From Elusimicrobiota bacterium (GTDB lineage Bacteria > Elusimicrobiota > Elusimicrobia > FEN-1173), in assembly GCA_022703335.1 (NCBI GenBank), contig JAKLDV010000003.1:1-49064 (forward strand): a stretch of DNA of 49,064 nucleotides. The letters run 5' to 3'. Positions 23,267 to 32,590 of the stretch are shown here, piece by piece (position 1 is the stretch's first letter; the number at the start of each line of letters is the position of its first letter). The notes beneath the pieces are model-generated. The model was not told the DNA's origin. It did not search any database and saw only the letters and a list, made by a program, of their open reading frames with translations. Position numbers and translations under genes: made by a program.

Positions 23267-25192
23267 TCACGCCACTTCGCTCAATTTGGGATCTCTGGTG
23301 CCGTTGAGGTATCCATGCCACTTGTAAGACATGTCCGCCAAAATCAGTATGGCGAGGAGGACCATGGTGACAATCAGGAACTGGTCGATCCGGAGGTTCA
23401 GCGCCTCCGCGCCCGTCGACGCCCGCGCCGCTTTTGCCGAGAAAACGCCGATCAGTTGCCAAGCGGCCGTGAAGGTCGTGACGTACATGAACGCCATGGG
23501 GATCAAGGTCGTCCAGGCGTATCTCGCCTTGCCGGACTTGATGATGAGGGTCGTCCCCACGCCGAACGCCACGGCGGCCAGAAGCTGGTTCGCCACGCCG
23601 AACATGGGCCAGATGGTGGAGATGCTTCCCGCATGGATGAGGTAGACCCACAAAAAAACAATGATGAAACTGGTGATCCATATATTCAAGGCCGTCCGGT
23701 GTGTCGCGATGGGCTTGTAAATGGCGCCGCCGATTTCCTGAAGGATGAACCGTCCCACGCGGGTGCCCGTGTCCACCAAGGTCAGGATGAAGAGCGCCTG
23801 GAACATGATGGCGAAGTTATACCAATAAGGCATCGACGCGGCGCCGCCCAGAATGCCGGAGAGGATGGCGGACATGCCCACCGCCAAAGACACCGGCCCG
23901 CCGGGCCGGCCCGCCAATTCGATGCCGACCTGTTGCGAAAACTCCGTTATTTTTCCGACGGGGAATCCCAGCGCGGCCAGCTGGTCGAAAGGAATCGGGG
24001 CGTTGATGGCGAAATAGTCGCCGGGGATCAGGATGCTGGCGGCGATCAGCGCCGTCACGGCCACCAGGCTCTCGGTCAGCATGGCGCCGTAGCCGATCAA
24101 CGGAATGTCCGCTTCGGACATGACCATCTTGGGCGTCGTCCCGGAAGAAATCAATCCGTGAAACCCTGAGATCGCGCCACAGGCGATGGTGATGAAAAGG
24201 AACGGAAAAACCGTTCCCGGAATGATGGGGCCGGGCTCGGAGGCATACCGCGTCACCGAGGGCATCTGCAGGGTCGGAGACATGATGAATATCCCCACCA
24301 CGAGGAGAAGGAACGTGCCGATCTTTATATAGGTGGAGATGTAATCGCGCGGGCAAAGGAGCACCCAGACCGGCAAAACCGAGGAGAGGAAACTGAGCGC
24401 GCCGATGAAAAGGATGAGATGGTTCCGCGAAAGAGTGAAGAAGGGGGCCAACGACGAATCGGGGATGAACCGCCCGGCATAAACCGCCGCCAACAACAGG
24501 AGCGCGCCGATGATGCTTCCTTCCCTAATCTTTCCCGGTCTGAATTTAAAAAGATAAAAACCCATGGCGATGGCGATGGGAATGGTCAGGGAAACCGTGA
24601 AGGTGCCCCACGCACTGCCCGCAAGGGCGTTGATGACCGCCAACCCCGAGCCGGAAACGGCCACGATGATGTTGAACAGGATGACAAAAGCGGCGGCCAT
24701 GCCGCTGACAACACCGAGTTCCTCTTTGACGATCTGCGCCAGGGAGTGGCCGTTCCGTCGGACCGAGGCCAACAGGATGATCATGTCGTGCACGGCGCCG
24801 CCCAATGTGGCGCCGATGAGTATCCACAGGAATCCCGGAAGGTAGCCGAATTGCGCGGCCAAGGTGGGACCGATGATGGGGCCGGCTCCGGAAATGGCTG
24901 CGAAGTGATGCCCGAAAAGGACCCAGCGGGGCGTCGGCTGGTAATCCATCCCGTCTTTCAGACGGAACGAGGGCGGGATGCGGTTGGAATCGAGGGCGAG
25001 GACCTTCGAGGCGATGAAAGAGCAATAGAACCTGTAGGAAAGGGCGTAGATACACAAGGCCGCGACCACCAGCCACAGAGCGTTCACGTTTTCCTGGGGT
25101 CGCCAAACGCCGACCACCACCGCCAGGGCCGCGGCGGCGACGAGCGAAACGATCAGCCAGCCGATTTTGAGGAGGGCCGACGTCTTACCCAT
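23267..25192 (-). CDS. cstA: CstA-family carbon starvation / pyruvate-peptide transporter
   Basis: A 641-residue inner-membrane protein with many hydrophobic segments and CstA-family stretches such as ISGAGPIIGPTLAAQFGYLP, LGGAVHDMIILLASVRRNG, ISGFHGLISSGTTPKM and FGVANQLLAAVAFGVGTTLI. Members take up pyruvate (BtsT) or peptides under carbon limitation. ATG 25192 overlaps the stop codon of the sensor-phosphatase gene by 8 nt, which ties the transporter to that signalling protein. It is somewhat shorter than the ~700-residue enterobacterial proteins. Confidence 0.95.
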   Translation of the reverse strand: MGKTSALLKIGWLIVSLVAAAALAVVVGVWRPQENVNALWLVVAALCIYALSYRFYCSFIASKVLALDSNRIPPSFRLKDGMDYQPTPRWVLFGHHFAAISGAGPIIGPTLAAQFGYLPGFLWILIGATLGGAVHDMIILLASVRRNGHSLAQIVKEELGVVSGMAAAFVILFNIIVAVSGSGLAVINALAGSAWGTFTVSLTIPIAIAMGFYLFKFRPGKIREGSIIGALLLLAAVYAGRFIPDSSLAPFFTLSRNHLILFIGALSFLSSVLPVWVLLCPRDYISTYIKIGTFLLLVVGIFIMSPTLQMPSVTRYASEPGPIIPGTVFPFLFITIACGAISGFHGLISSGTTPKMVMSEADIPLIGYGAMLTESLVAVTALIAASILIPGDYFAINAPIPFDQLAALGFPVGKITEFSQQVGIELAGRPGGPVSLAVGMSAILSGILGGAASMPYWYNFAIMFQALFILTLVDTGTRVGRFILQEIGGAIYKPIATHRTALNIWITSFIIVFLWVYLIHAGSISTIWPMFGVANQLLAAVAFGVGTTLIIKSGKARYAWTTLIPMAFMYVTTFTAAWQLIGVFSAKAARASTGAEALNLRIDQFLIVTMVLLAILILADMSYKWHGYLNGTRDPKLSEVA

Positions 25193-26537
25193 TGAATTTC
25201 AAGGCCAGCATCGTGATATCGTCGGACTGGGGAGCATCTTTGACAAAAGCTTGGACATCCCCCAACACATTCCGGACCACGGCCGCCACGTCCGCCCCCT
25301 TCCGTTCCGAGATCGTCTCCTTCAAACAGTCATCCGTGAACTGGCGGCCGGACGGGTCCATGGCCTCGGTCACGCCGTCCGTGTAGAGGAAAAAAGAATC
25401 GCCCGGATTCAGTTTCAACTTTTGATCGACGAATTTGGCTTCTGGAAGAGGGCCGAGCACAAAAGCCCTGTTGACGTCGATGAATTCAAAGGGACTTTCC
25501 GAAGCCGCGTGAAGCGGCGGGTTGTGTCCCGCGTTGGCGAACTCCATCTCGCCCGTCCGTATGTCCAAAACGGCGCAGAAGACCGTGGCGAACATGCAGG
25601 CTTCGTTGTCCGGAGATAGAATTTTGTTGACGGCGGCCAAAATTGCCGCCGGGGAACTGCCCTTGAGGGCCTCGGTCCTCAACAACGTTTTGGCGATCAC
25701 CATGAACAAGGCGGCCGGGACCCCCTTGCCGGAAACGTCGCCGATGGTCATATAGAGCCGCCGATCGTCGATGAGGGTGAAATCATAGAAGTCGCCTCCC
25801 ACCTCCTTGGCGGGGTACATCACGGCGTACAGATCGAATTCCTTGCGGTCGGGAAACGGCGGGAACGTCCGAGGCAGCATGGACGTCTGTATTTCATGGG
25901 CCGCCTTCAATTCGCCTTCGATCCGGTCCTTGGCGGCCGCGGTTTCCTGCTGTCTCCTGTAATTCACGATGATGAAGCCGTAAACATACATGCCGAAAGC
26001 GTTGGCGAAAACCATGGGGAACGCGATGTTTTCCACCAAAACCATGGCCTGGTCGAAGGGACGCGCCAGGAGAAGCACCAACCCCATATGGAAAAACTCA
26101 AACAGGGCCATATAAATCGATCCCTGGAAAGGGGTCACGATCCGCCTCTTCTTATAGAGGTACACCAGGCCGCCCCCGAGACCGGCCAGAACGGTGGAGA
26201 CCGTGCAGGGAATGACGGTGAACCCGCCCATGAAATAGCGATGCGTCGCCCCGATCAGTCCCGCTCCCAAGCCGACGAAAGGCCCCCCCACCAACCCGGC
26301 GAGGGCGGGCCCCAGGTCCCGGGTGTTGGCGTAGGCGCCGAAAATATTGAACCCGGCCAACGTTCCATAGATGGAGAAAATCCCGAAAATCAGGCTCAAC
26401 AATATCCCATTCCGAATGGTTATCTTTTCCTGATCTATGGAATAAAGACGGTTGTTGATCATAATGTAGACCACAACCATCAAAACACAGATGAATTCCG
26501 TCAGATTGACGGAGATATCGATAATGGTTTTAAGCAT
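25185..26537 (-). CDS. LytS-type 5TM sensor fused to an RsbU/SpoIIE-type PP2C phosphatase
   Basis: A 450-residue protein. Residues ~5-195 are hydrophobic and carry the 5TMR-LYT pattern NTRDLGPALAGLVGGPFVG, HRYFMGG and VSTVLAGLGGG. After a short helical linker (AHEIQTSMLPRTFP) comes a PP2C domain with EVGGDFYDF, IGDVSGKGVPAALF and a C-terminal SDDITML giving the metal aspartates. LytS-type modules in BtsS/YpdA respond to pyruvate but normally sit on histidine kinases. Here the output would be dephosphorylation of an RsbV-type STAS protein; two are encoded 7-10 kb away. Confidence 0.92.
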   Translation of the reverse strand: MLKTIIDISVNLTEFICVLMVVVYIMINNRLYSIDQEKITIRNGILLSLIFGIFSIYGTLAGFNIFGAYANTRDLGPALAGLVGGPFVGLGAGLIGATHRYFMGGFTVIPCTVSTVLAGLGGGLVYLYKKRRIVTPFQGSIYMALFEFFHMGLVLLLARPFDQAMVLVENIAFPMVFANAFGMYVYGFIIVNYRRQQETAAAKDRIEGELKAAHEIQTSMLPRTFPPFPDRKEFDLYAVMYPAKEVGGDFYDFTLIDDRRLYMTIGDVSGKGVPAALFMVIAKTLLRTEALKGSSPAAILAAVNKILSPDNEACMFATVFCAVLDIRTGEMEFANAGHNPPLHAASESPFEFIDVNRAFVLGPLPEAKFVDQKLKLNPGDSFFLYTDGVTEAMDPSGRQFTDDCLKETISERKGADVAAVVRNVLGDVQAFVKDAPQSDDITMLALKFNG

Positions 26538-26638
26538 CGCGTTTACCCCAGAACACGGATCCCGCTAAAGGGGGATGCGGCCTCCGGTTCTCCCTCTCTC
26601 GATTGTTGAGATCGCTTTTTCCCGAAAATCTCTCCGCT

Positions 26639-27586
26639 TCAGATTTTTACGACGCGAAACCCGATGTCAAAAAAATAGGTGTAGGTGTAGTTCGTATCGT
26701 AACGGTAAGCGCAGAAGGCGAAATTGTTGTCGTCCTTATACCAACTACCCCCGCGCTTCTCCTTATAGACGGCGTCGGCGGCGCCCGTCGGGTCGGTCTG
26801 GTCCTCCGGTGTGTAAGTGCTGTACCAGTCGTTCACCCATTCTTCGACGTTGCCGGCCATGTCGTACAGACCCAAAGCGCTCTTGCCGCCCTCGTAGCTG
26901 CCGACGTCGGTGGTGTGTCCGACGGAAAGTCCGAAGTTCATGAATTCAGGCTTATAGTCGTTGCCCCACGGAAAAATCCGCCCATCGTTGTGCGTGGCCG
27001 CGTATTCCCACTCCGCCTCGGTGGGGAGCCGGTAGCCGTGTTTGCCGTAAACGGCGCAGGACCAATCGGTCAAATTGTACAGCGCATCCAGTCCGGCCCG
27101 TTCGCTGAGCATATTGCAGTAAAAGGCCGCTCCGTTCCACGTGACATAAACAAGGGGTCTTTTCTCCTTCCCCTTTTCGACGACGAAAGCCTTGCCGTCA
27201 AACGAAATCTCACATTTGATTCCCTTGAAGTTGGCGTTCAAGTCGAGCAGTTCCTGCGAGTCCCCCTGGGCATTCTGAACGGTGACATTGTTTTGATAAT
27301 CGCCGGATAGATATTTTTTTTCCAGGGCGTAGTTGAGCACATCGCAAAACTCGGCGTTGGTCACCTCGAATTTGCCCATTTCAAACGAACGGGTCAGGGT
27401 CACCTTATGCACGGGAAAACCCAGGCGCAAGCCGTTGGGGAAAATATACCCCATGGCGAAACTTCCCGCCGGGACCTTCACCATCTTCGGGAAAAGTCCG
27501 GCTTCCTTCGGTTTCGCTCCGAGGAAACCGGTCCCTCCGCTCAACGCCAACGCGACAACCAAACTTATCTTTAATAGTTTTTTCAT
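26639..27586 (-). CDS. Secreted SUMF1/formylglycine-generating-enzyme-domain protein
   Basis: A 315-residue protein with a signal peptide (MKKLLKISLVVALALSGGTG). The SUMF1 fold is marked by MVKVPAGSFAMG, FEMGKFEVTNAEFCDVL, YRLPTEAEWEYAA, DMAGNVEEWVNDWYS and KRGGSWYKDD, ending in IGFRVVKI. The paired active-site cysteines of true formylglycine-generating enzymes are not evident, so this is probably a binding or structural member and not a sulfatase activator. ATG has GAGGGGGG a few bases upstream. Confidence 0.88.
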   Translation of the reverse strand: MKKLLKISLVVALALSGGTGFLGAKPKEAGLFPKMVKVPAGSFAMGYIFPNGLRLGFPVHKVTLTRSFEMGKFEVTNAEFCDVLNYALEKKYLSGDYQNNVTVQNAQGDSQELLDLNANFKGIKCEISFDGKAFVVEKGKEKRPLVYVTWNGAAFYCNMLSERAGLDALYNLTDWSCAVYGKHGYRLPTEAEWEYAATHNDGRIFPWGNDYKPEFMNFGLSVGHTTDVGSYEGGKSALGLYDMAGNVEEWVNDWYSTYTPEDQTDPTGAADAVYKEKRGGSWYKDDNNFAFCAYRYDTNYTYTYFFDIGFRVVKI

Positions 27587-27652
27587 AAATCCCCCCTCAA
27601 ATCTCGTTCGTTTTTGGAAATTTTCAAGTCCACGGATTTCCGCGTCCGCATC

Positions 27653-28252
27653 TCAGGCTTTCGCCACACTCACGCCGGCCGGCGGCGCCGCCGCCAGCAT
27701 CTTGCCGGCGATACGGAACAAAACCGGGACGATGAGCCCCCAAACAAACGCCGCCAACAACAGGCTGGTCTTCCCGTAATTGAGCGTCCCCACGCCCATG
27801 ACGGACGCGTTGTGAAAAATGGCCACGCCGAAAAGGAAACCCACCACGAAACCGCGGATGATCCTGCCCTGCATGAACCAGAGATAATCCCCCATCTTCA
27901 GAGCGAAGTTGATCCACAAGGCCAGTATCCACAGAGGGCACAGGGGGGCGGGCAAAAGGAAGCGGGTGGATTCCGCGGGCGTGTACAACCCGGCGGCGAT
28001 CATGATCGTTTCCGTCAGAAAACCGATCCCCCCCACCAGCAGCACGACCTTCATTTGCTGACGGCGGTTTTTTCTCCCGGCGAAATGGATGACCGCGAGC
28101 AACGCGACCACCGCGGGACCCAGCCAGGGGATCCCCCGCACGGCGCCCTGATAACACGCCACGATCCCGACGATGAACACCGCCGTCGTGACCAGTTGAT
28201 GGACAATGAACCGGAGGAACAGTTTCCTTTGGGCCGCTTTTTCGTCGTTCAT
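27653..28252 (-). CDS. DUF2878-like integral membrane protein
   Basis: A 199-residue protein with about six hydrophobic segments. The short motif PLCPLWILALWINFALKMG around residues 102-120 and the GGIGFLTETIMI helix resemble DUF2878 proteins of unknown function. ATG 28252 is chosen because the remaining upstream frame is the shadow of the ThDP-enzyme gene; the gap to that gene is 14 nt. Confidence 0.75.
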   Translation of the reverse strand: MNDEKAAQRKLFLRFIVHQLVTTAVFIVGIVACYQGAVRGIPWLGPAVVALLAVIHFAGRKNRRQQMKVVLLVGGIGFLTETIMIAAGLYTPAESTRFLLPAPLCPLWILALWINFALKMGDYLWFMQGRIIRGFVVGFLFGVAIFHNASVMGVGTLNYGKTSLLLAAFVWGLIVPVLFRIAGKMLAAAPPAGVSVAKA

Positions 28253-28266
28253 GGCGGATCCCGTCT

Positions 28267-29934
28267 TCAGGGCTTCGCCGGCTCGTTGTAGGGATTGAAC
28301 GGCGGATAAATATCCGGTTCGACGACCACGTCGATCAAGGCCGGTTTGCCGGACGCCAATGCCTTCTGGAACGCCGGGGCGAAGTCCTCGATCTTCTCGA
28401 CACGAAAACCCAGCGCGCCGCACGCCTCGGCGTACGCCTTGAAATTCGGATTCAAAAAGCGATTGAACACTTCGGCCTTCCGGATCCGCAATTGAAACAT
28501 CTTGATGATGTTGAATTCGTTGTTGTTGAAAATGACCCACACCACGGGGATCTTGTTCTCCACGGCCGTCATCAGCTCGAACCCGGCCATTTGGTAGTCC
28601 CCGTCGCCCACGGCGGCGACGACCGTGCGTTCCGGCACGGCGCATTTGATGCCGATGGACGAATTCACGTTGACCGCCATGGGGCCGAAGCTCCCCGGGT
28701 TCTGGTAGTTCTGACCCTTCGTGAGTTTCAGATAAGCGGCCAGCCAGAGCATGTGCGCGCCCGCATCACCCAGAATAATGCTTTTTTCCGGCAGGTGCTT
28801 GGATATTTCCTGAACGAGTTGGCCCGGATGGATCTTGGGCCCCTTGTGATCGATCTTTTCATCCGCGAATTTTTTTTCGACGGGCATTGCCGCTTTTTCC
28901 ACCCGGCTGACGCGACGCCCCAGGCTTTCGTTAAGTTTTTGTATCGCCGGTTTGACGTCGGAGACCATGTAATAGTCCGCCTGATAGTAGCGGCTGATCT
29001 CGTGGGGATCGATGTTGATCCGGAACAGGAGCTTATCGGCGAAAAGGTCCTTATTGAACATCCAGGTGGACCACTTGGCGAAAGAATTGCCGATGGCGAT
29101 CACGGCGTCGGCTTCCTTGAAGGCCCGCTTGGCCCCGAGGTCCCCGGAAATGCCGGTCATCCCCAAATGCAGGGGGTGGTCTTCCGGCAGCATCCCCTTT
29201 CCGTCCATGGTGGTCATAAACGGGATTTGGAATTTTTCCACGAACGCCAGGAGTTCCTTTTCGGCCCCGCTGCGCACGCAGCCGTAGCCCAAAAGCGCCA
29301 CGACCTTCTTCTTTTTTTCCAGGAGTCCGGCCAACGCATCGGCGAACTGTTCGACGTTTTTGGCCAGGGGCAGGACGGGCCTGATCTCCAGCTTGATCGG
29401 GCGGACGTTGGGCACCTCCACCTTCATTATGTTGTAATCCACGTGCAGGTTCACCGGGCCGGGCCGGCCTTCAAAAGCCAGGTTGATGGCTTCTTCGAGG
29501 ATGTCGCAGGTCTGTTCCGGCCTTTCGATCATGAAGGCCCCCTTCGTGGTCGCACGGAACATGGCTTGCGTGTCCGGCGTGCGGTGTAGCCCCGTGGTTT
29601 CGCCCAGATCTCCTTTGCCGCGATACTCCTTCGGGGCGTACGGCGAGATGCAAAGGATGGGCAACGAATCAGACAGGGCGACCGCCACTCCCGAGAAAAG
29701 GTTGATGACGCCGGGCCCGGCCGTGGAGAAACACACGCCGAGCTTGTTGGAAAACATCGCATACCCGCAAGCCATGAACGAAGCGGCCTGCTCGTTGCGG
29801 ATGATGACGGTCTTTATTTTTTTGGACTTTTCCAGGGCGAACAAAATGTCCGAATCGGACTGTCCCGAGCCGCCAAAAATCGTGTCGACTCCGATATCTT
29901 CCAGCGTTTTAACGATTACGTCTCCGATATTCAT
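28267..29934 (-). CDS. Thiamine-diphosphate enzyme, acetolactate synthase/pyruvate oxidase-like
   Basis: A 555-residue three-domain ThDP enzyme. The activating glutamate is Glu48 in IRNEQAASFMA, the N-terminal domain has FSTAGPGVINLFSG, and the cofactor motif is VGDGDYQMAGFELM followed by NNNEFNII. Family members act on pyruvate or other 2-oxo acids, or on oxalyl/sulfopyruvate-type substrates; which one cannot be decided. No ilvN-type small subunit lies nearby, so ordinary branched-chain synthesis is less likely. A link to pyruvate is consistent with cstA and the LytS-type sensor downstream. Confidence 0.88.
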   Translation of the reverse strand: MNIGDVIVKTLEDIGVDTIFGGSGQSDSDILFALEKSKKIKTVIIRNEQAASFMACGYAMFSNKLGVCFSTAGPGVINLFSGVAVALSDSLPILCISPYAPKEYRGKGDLGETTGLHRTPDTQAMFRATTKGAFMIERPEQTCDILEEAINLAFEGRPGPVNLHVDYNIMKVEVPNVRPIKLEIRPVLPLAKNVEQFADALAGLLEKKKKVVALLGYGCVRSGAEKELLAFVEKFQIPFMTTMDGKGMLPEDHPLHLGMTGISGDLGAKRAFKEADAVIAIGNSFAKWSTWMFNKDLFADKLLFRINIDPHEISRYYQADYYMVSDVKPAIQKLNESLGRRVSRVEKAAMPVEKKFADEKIDHKGPKIHPGQLVQEISKHLPEKSIILGDAGAHMLWLAAYLKLTKGQNYQNPGSFGPMAVNVNSSIGIKCAVPERTVVAAVGDGDYQMAGFELMTAVENKIPVVWVIFNNNEFNIIKMFQLRIRKAEVFNRFLNPNFKAYAEACGALGFRVEKIEDFAPAFQKALASGKPALIDVVVEPDIYPPFNPYNEPAKP

Positions 29935-30070
29935 GGTTGTATTCCCATCCTTTCGCTTTTCCGCAAGTCTTTGGCGACCTTCTTCATCCGAAAAACACTT
30001 TTCGCGCGGAGGTCAGCACCATTTTATGGCGCGAACCACCGCGGCGCCAGCCGAATCTCCCGTTAATCCG

Positions 30071-30892
30071 TTACTTCAAGACCAGCGGCTTTTTCCGGGA
30101 AACCGTCCGGCGATGCGTGAACGCCGGCCATCCCAAAACAACCGCCGAATAGACCTGATGGCCTTCGGGAAGATTGAGCATTTTCCCCAAACGCGGCGGA
30201 TCATACAGGCACATTCCCACGATACAACTGCCCAGCCCCATGGCGTGGGCCTGCAACATGAGATAGTCCATGGCGACGCACACGTTGTACCAGGAAAAAA
30301 CGTCTTTTTGAGGAGCGCACCCGAAAACGACGCAGGGCGCTCCACGGAAAATGGGGTGTCCTCCCTTGTCGAACGCGTCCAGGATAGCCCGGGAGCGTTT
30401 CATTTCCTTGCTTGTTTCCGGCATCCCCTTGGTTTTCATCAGGGCCACAAACGCCCGGAACCCGTCCAGGACGGCCGATTCTATTTTCTGTATCGCCTCC
30501 TTGTCGTCAAGGATCACGAACTCCCGGTCCTGCGAATTTCCGTCGGACGGCGCCTGGGAAGCCACCCGCAGCAGCCGGTCCAGCGCCTGTCTTTCGACCG
30601 GTTGGGACAGGAAATGCCGAACGGAACGTTTCGAGGACAAAAACTTCTGCATGGTGTCGTCGTCGACGGAGGGCTCCACGGGAACGAAGTCTTCCGCGTT
30701 CAACTCCGCGTGACTCAGCGCCCCGGTCGGACACACCGACACGCAGTGGCCGCAACGCAGACATCCCACGTCTTCCAAAAAACGCGGCGGCTTCCCCTTG
30801 CTTTCCTGGACGAGGGCTGCGTAGGGACAATCTCTCACGCACAAGCCGCAGCCTCGGCATTTCTGTCCGTCGACTTCAACCAGTGGCGTCAT
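30071..30892 (-). CDS. Ferredoxin-nitroreductase fusion protein
   Basis: A 273-residue protein. Two 4Fe-4S motifs occupy the N-terminus: CRGCGLCVRDCPYA (Cys12, 15, 18, 22) and CLRCGHCVSVCPTG (Cys44, 47, 50, 54). From about residue 85 the FMN nitroreductase fold begins with RSVRHFLSQPVERQALDRLL, with APSDGNSQDREF for FMN contact and a C-terminal GLGSCIVG. Such fusions pass electrons from ferredoxin-like clusters to FMN; the substrate is unknown. ATG 30892 overlaps the stop codon of the SnoaL-like gene (ATGA). Confidence 0.93.
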   Translation of the reverse strand: MTPLVEVDGQKCRGCGLCVRDCPYAALVQESKGKPPRFLEDVGCLRCGHCVSVCPTGALSHAELNAEDFVPVEPSVDDDTMQKFLSSKRSVRHFLSQPVERQALDRLLRVASQAPSDGNSQDREFVILDDKEAIQKIESAVLDGFRAFVALMKTKGMPETSKEMKRSRAILDAFDKGGHPIFRGAPCVVFGCAPQKDVFSWYNVCVAMDYLMLQAHAMGLGSCIVGMCLYDPPRLGKMLNLPEGHQVYSAVVLGWPAFTHRRTVSRKKPLVLK

Positions 30893-31326
30893 GACGGCCC
30901 GTTCCTTTGGACTTCCTGTTTTTTCGCCGATTGGCACAGCGTCCCCTGTTGGGCCACGAACTTCCATCGGCCGTTTTCTTTGACGTAGACGCGCGTGTAC
31001 AGGTAAGCGCCCCCGATGGATTCTCCCGCGCCCTTGGCTTCGACGGTATTTTTCAGCGTCAGCACGACGGTGTCGTTCCCGTAAGCGCGGGCTTTGACGT
31101 CGTCATAACGGAGCGTTTCATACGCCGCGTTCTTGACCCACTCGAGATAAGCTTTTTTGCTCGTTACCATGAACCCGAACGGCGTGATGTATGACCAGTC
31201 CTCGGCGTAAAGGTCGTCGAGATACGCGATGTCCTTCCGTTGAAGGGCCTCCCCCCTTTGACGATCGAGTTCGAGGACCTCCTGCTCCATGTGGGCGGCC
31301 GACGGAGATCGGTTCTCGCCGGTCAA
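30889..31326 (-). CDS. SnoaL/DUF4440-like NTF2-fold protein
   Basis: 145 residues from TTG 31326, which has GAGG 5 nt upstream; ATG 31290 (133 residues) is a plausible alternative start. The sequence EQEVLELDRQRGEALQRKD, AEDWSYITPFGF, LKNTVEAKG and GRWKFVAQQGT follows the DUF4440 pattern of NTF2-like domains. These fold as dimeric cones that bind or isomerise small molecules. The stop overlaps the next gene's ATG. Confidence 0.8.
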   Translation of the reverse strand: MTGENRSPSAAHMEQEVLELDRQRGEALQRKDIAYLDDLYAEDWSYITPFGFMVTSKKAYLEWVKNAAYETLRYDDVKARAYGNDTVVLTLKNTVEAKGAGESIGGAYLYTRVYVKENGRWKFVAQQGTLCQSAKKQEVQRNGPS

Positions 31327-31393
31327 AACGACCTCGCGCTCCGTCCGAAGGACGGACGTTGCTCTCTTTTCGGTTTTCGCTGCGCCATGGCCA

Positions 31394-32155
31394 TTACTTG
31401 GCCAAAACCTCCACCAATTTTTTCCCGTAGGCGATGGACGACTCCACCGAAAGGCCCGTCACGAACGGGTGGTCATACGCCACGCACGGCTTTTCCCGGG
31501 TGGCCATATCGTCGGAGATGCATTTGCCTTTGGGGCCGACGGCGTCTTCCACGATGTCCTGCAGGGGGATCGCGAAACCCGGCGTCATCAAGTCCGTTCC
31601 CTTGTTGTCGGGGGACGCGCCGAGGAGATCGTAGGTCAGGTCGAAATCCACGAAATCCCATTTGCGCGGATGCGCGGTGACGGTCTTGCCGTAGATGACG
31701 CTTTTGTAGCCGTTGTTCGGATCCCGCGTGAACGCGAGCGCGCCGACGGAATAACAGATCGCCCCCACCACCTTTTTATTTTTCACACAGTGAAGGATCA
31801 TCCGATGTACGGCCGGGTTGTTCGTGATATCGAGAGGGTTTCCCGGCCCGCCGGTCATCACCAAGGCATCGTAATCCTCGATTTTGGCGTCCTTGATTTT
31901 TATGGGGTTGTCCCACTCGCCGTTGGCGAGGAGTTCCTTGGTCCGTTTCACGACTTCCGGCGTGTTGACCTTCACCTTCTGATAGCCGTCCACGAACTCG
32001 GGATCCATGCTGATCTTGATGGGGAGCGGTTTTTTTCCCAAATAGGTGGCCAACGTCACCTGATGTCCCGCTTTTTTCAAAGCATCCCAAGGCGCCTGCA
32101 ATTCTTCCGCCCAGACCGAGTAATTTGTCGCCAATACGAGAACTTTTTTGCCCAT
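31394..32155 (-). CDS. DJ-1/PfpI family protein
   Basis: A 253-residue class I glutamine-amidotransferase-like protein. The nucleophile elbow is VVGAICYSVGAL with Cys135, and an acidic residue at Glu17/18 sits where DJ-1 family members hold the glutamate that activates the cysteine. The length and ALVMTGGPGNPLDI resemble the larger DJ-1/Hsp31-like subgroup, often glyoxalase- or stress-related. ATG has AAAGGAG about 7 nt upstream. Confidence 0.88.
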   Translation of the reverse strand: MGKKVLVLATNYSVWAEELQAPWDALKKAGHQVTLATYLGKKPLPIKISMDPEFVDGYQKVKVNTPEVVKRTKELLANGEWDNPIKIKDAKIEDYDALVMTGGPGNPLDITNNPAVHRMILHCVKNKKVVGAICYSVGALAFTRDPNNGYKSVIYGKTVTAHPRKWDFVDFDLTYDLLGASPDNKGTDLMTPGFAIPLQDIVEDAVGPKGKCISDDMATREKPCVAYDHPFVTGLSVESSIAYGKKLVEVLAK

Positions 32156-32213
32156 GTCATATCTCCTTTTCTATTCAATTTAAAACGATTTACAACTCTT
32201 CCCGATCGCCGCG

Positions 32214-32561
32214 CTAAACCTTGTCGGTATAACCTTTCACTTCCCGCAACGGACTGAATACATCGATGGCCTCAGTTTCTCCGACGGAAGTGAACGAATG
32301 GGGTTCGTTCGCCGGCACAAAATAAGCGTCACCGGCCTTGAGGATTTCCATCCGTGCCCCGATTTTCACCTTAAAACCGCCCTTGATGATGTAACCGAAC
32401 TGTTCGGACTCATGGCTGTGTTCCGGCAAGGACACGCCGTCCACGAAGTTCCAGTGCATCACGTTCATCCGGCGGCCACCCCCCAGATACTGTCCCCAAA
32501 CACCCTTGAAAGCCTCCTTCTTTTCAATGCTTTCGTGATGTCGATATATATCGTCCGCCAT
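32214..32561 (-). CDS. Small cupin-domain protein
   Basis: A 115-residue single cupin barrel. Cupin motif 1 is GVSLPEHSHESEQFGYIIKG (His, His, Glu) and motif 2 DAYFVPANEPHSF (His), enough for a metal site. The start ATG 32561 has AGGAGG 6 nt upstream, which excludes the upstream in-frame ATG. It lies between two DJ-1/PfpI genes, spacing 58 and 29 nt. Enzyme or sensor roles are both possible. Confidence 0.9.
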   Translation of the reverse strand: MADDIYRHHESIEKKEAFKGVWGQYLGGGRRMNVMHWNFVDGVSLPEHSHESEQFGYIIKGGFKVKIGARMEILKAGDAYFVPANEPHSFTSVGETEAIDVFSPLREVKGYTDKV

Positions 32562-32590
32562 GATTCCTCCTTTAATTGCCAAAACCGCCC

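Noticed and set aside
26639-27586. Formylglycine-generating activator for the sulfatase-like enzyme at 10003-11319
   Set aside because: The SUMF1 protein is secreted, lacks evident paired active-site cysteines, and the sulfatase-like enzyme has Thr in the nucleophile position.
28267-29934. Acetolactate synthase large subunit (ilvB) as a firm call
   Set aside because: No small subunit or other ilv genes are nearby, and several pyruvate- or 2-oxo-acid-using relatives share the same motifs.
29935-29991. An 18-codon frame (starts MKKVAKDL) whose stop overlaps the ThDP-enzyme ATG
   Set aside because: There is no ribosome site in front of it and no promoter nearby; the overlap with ATG is likely chance.
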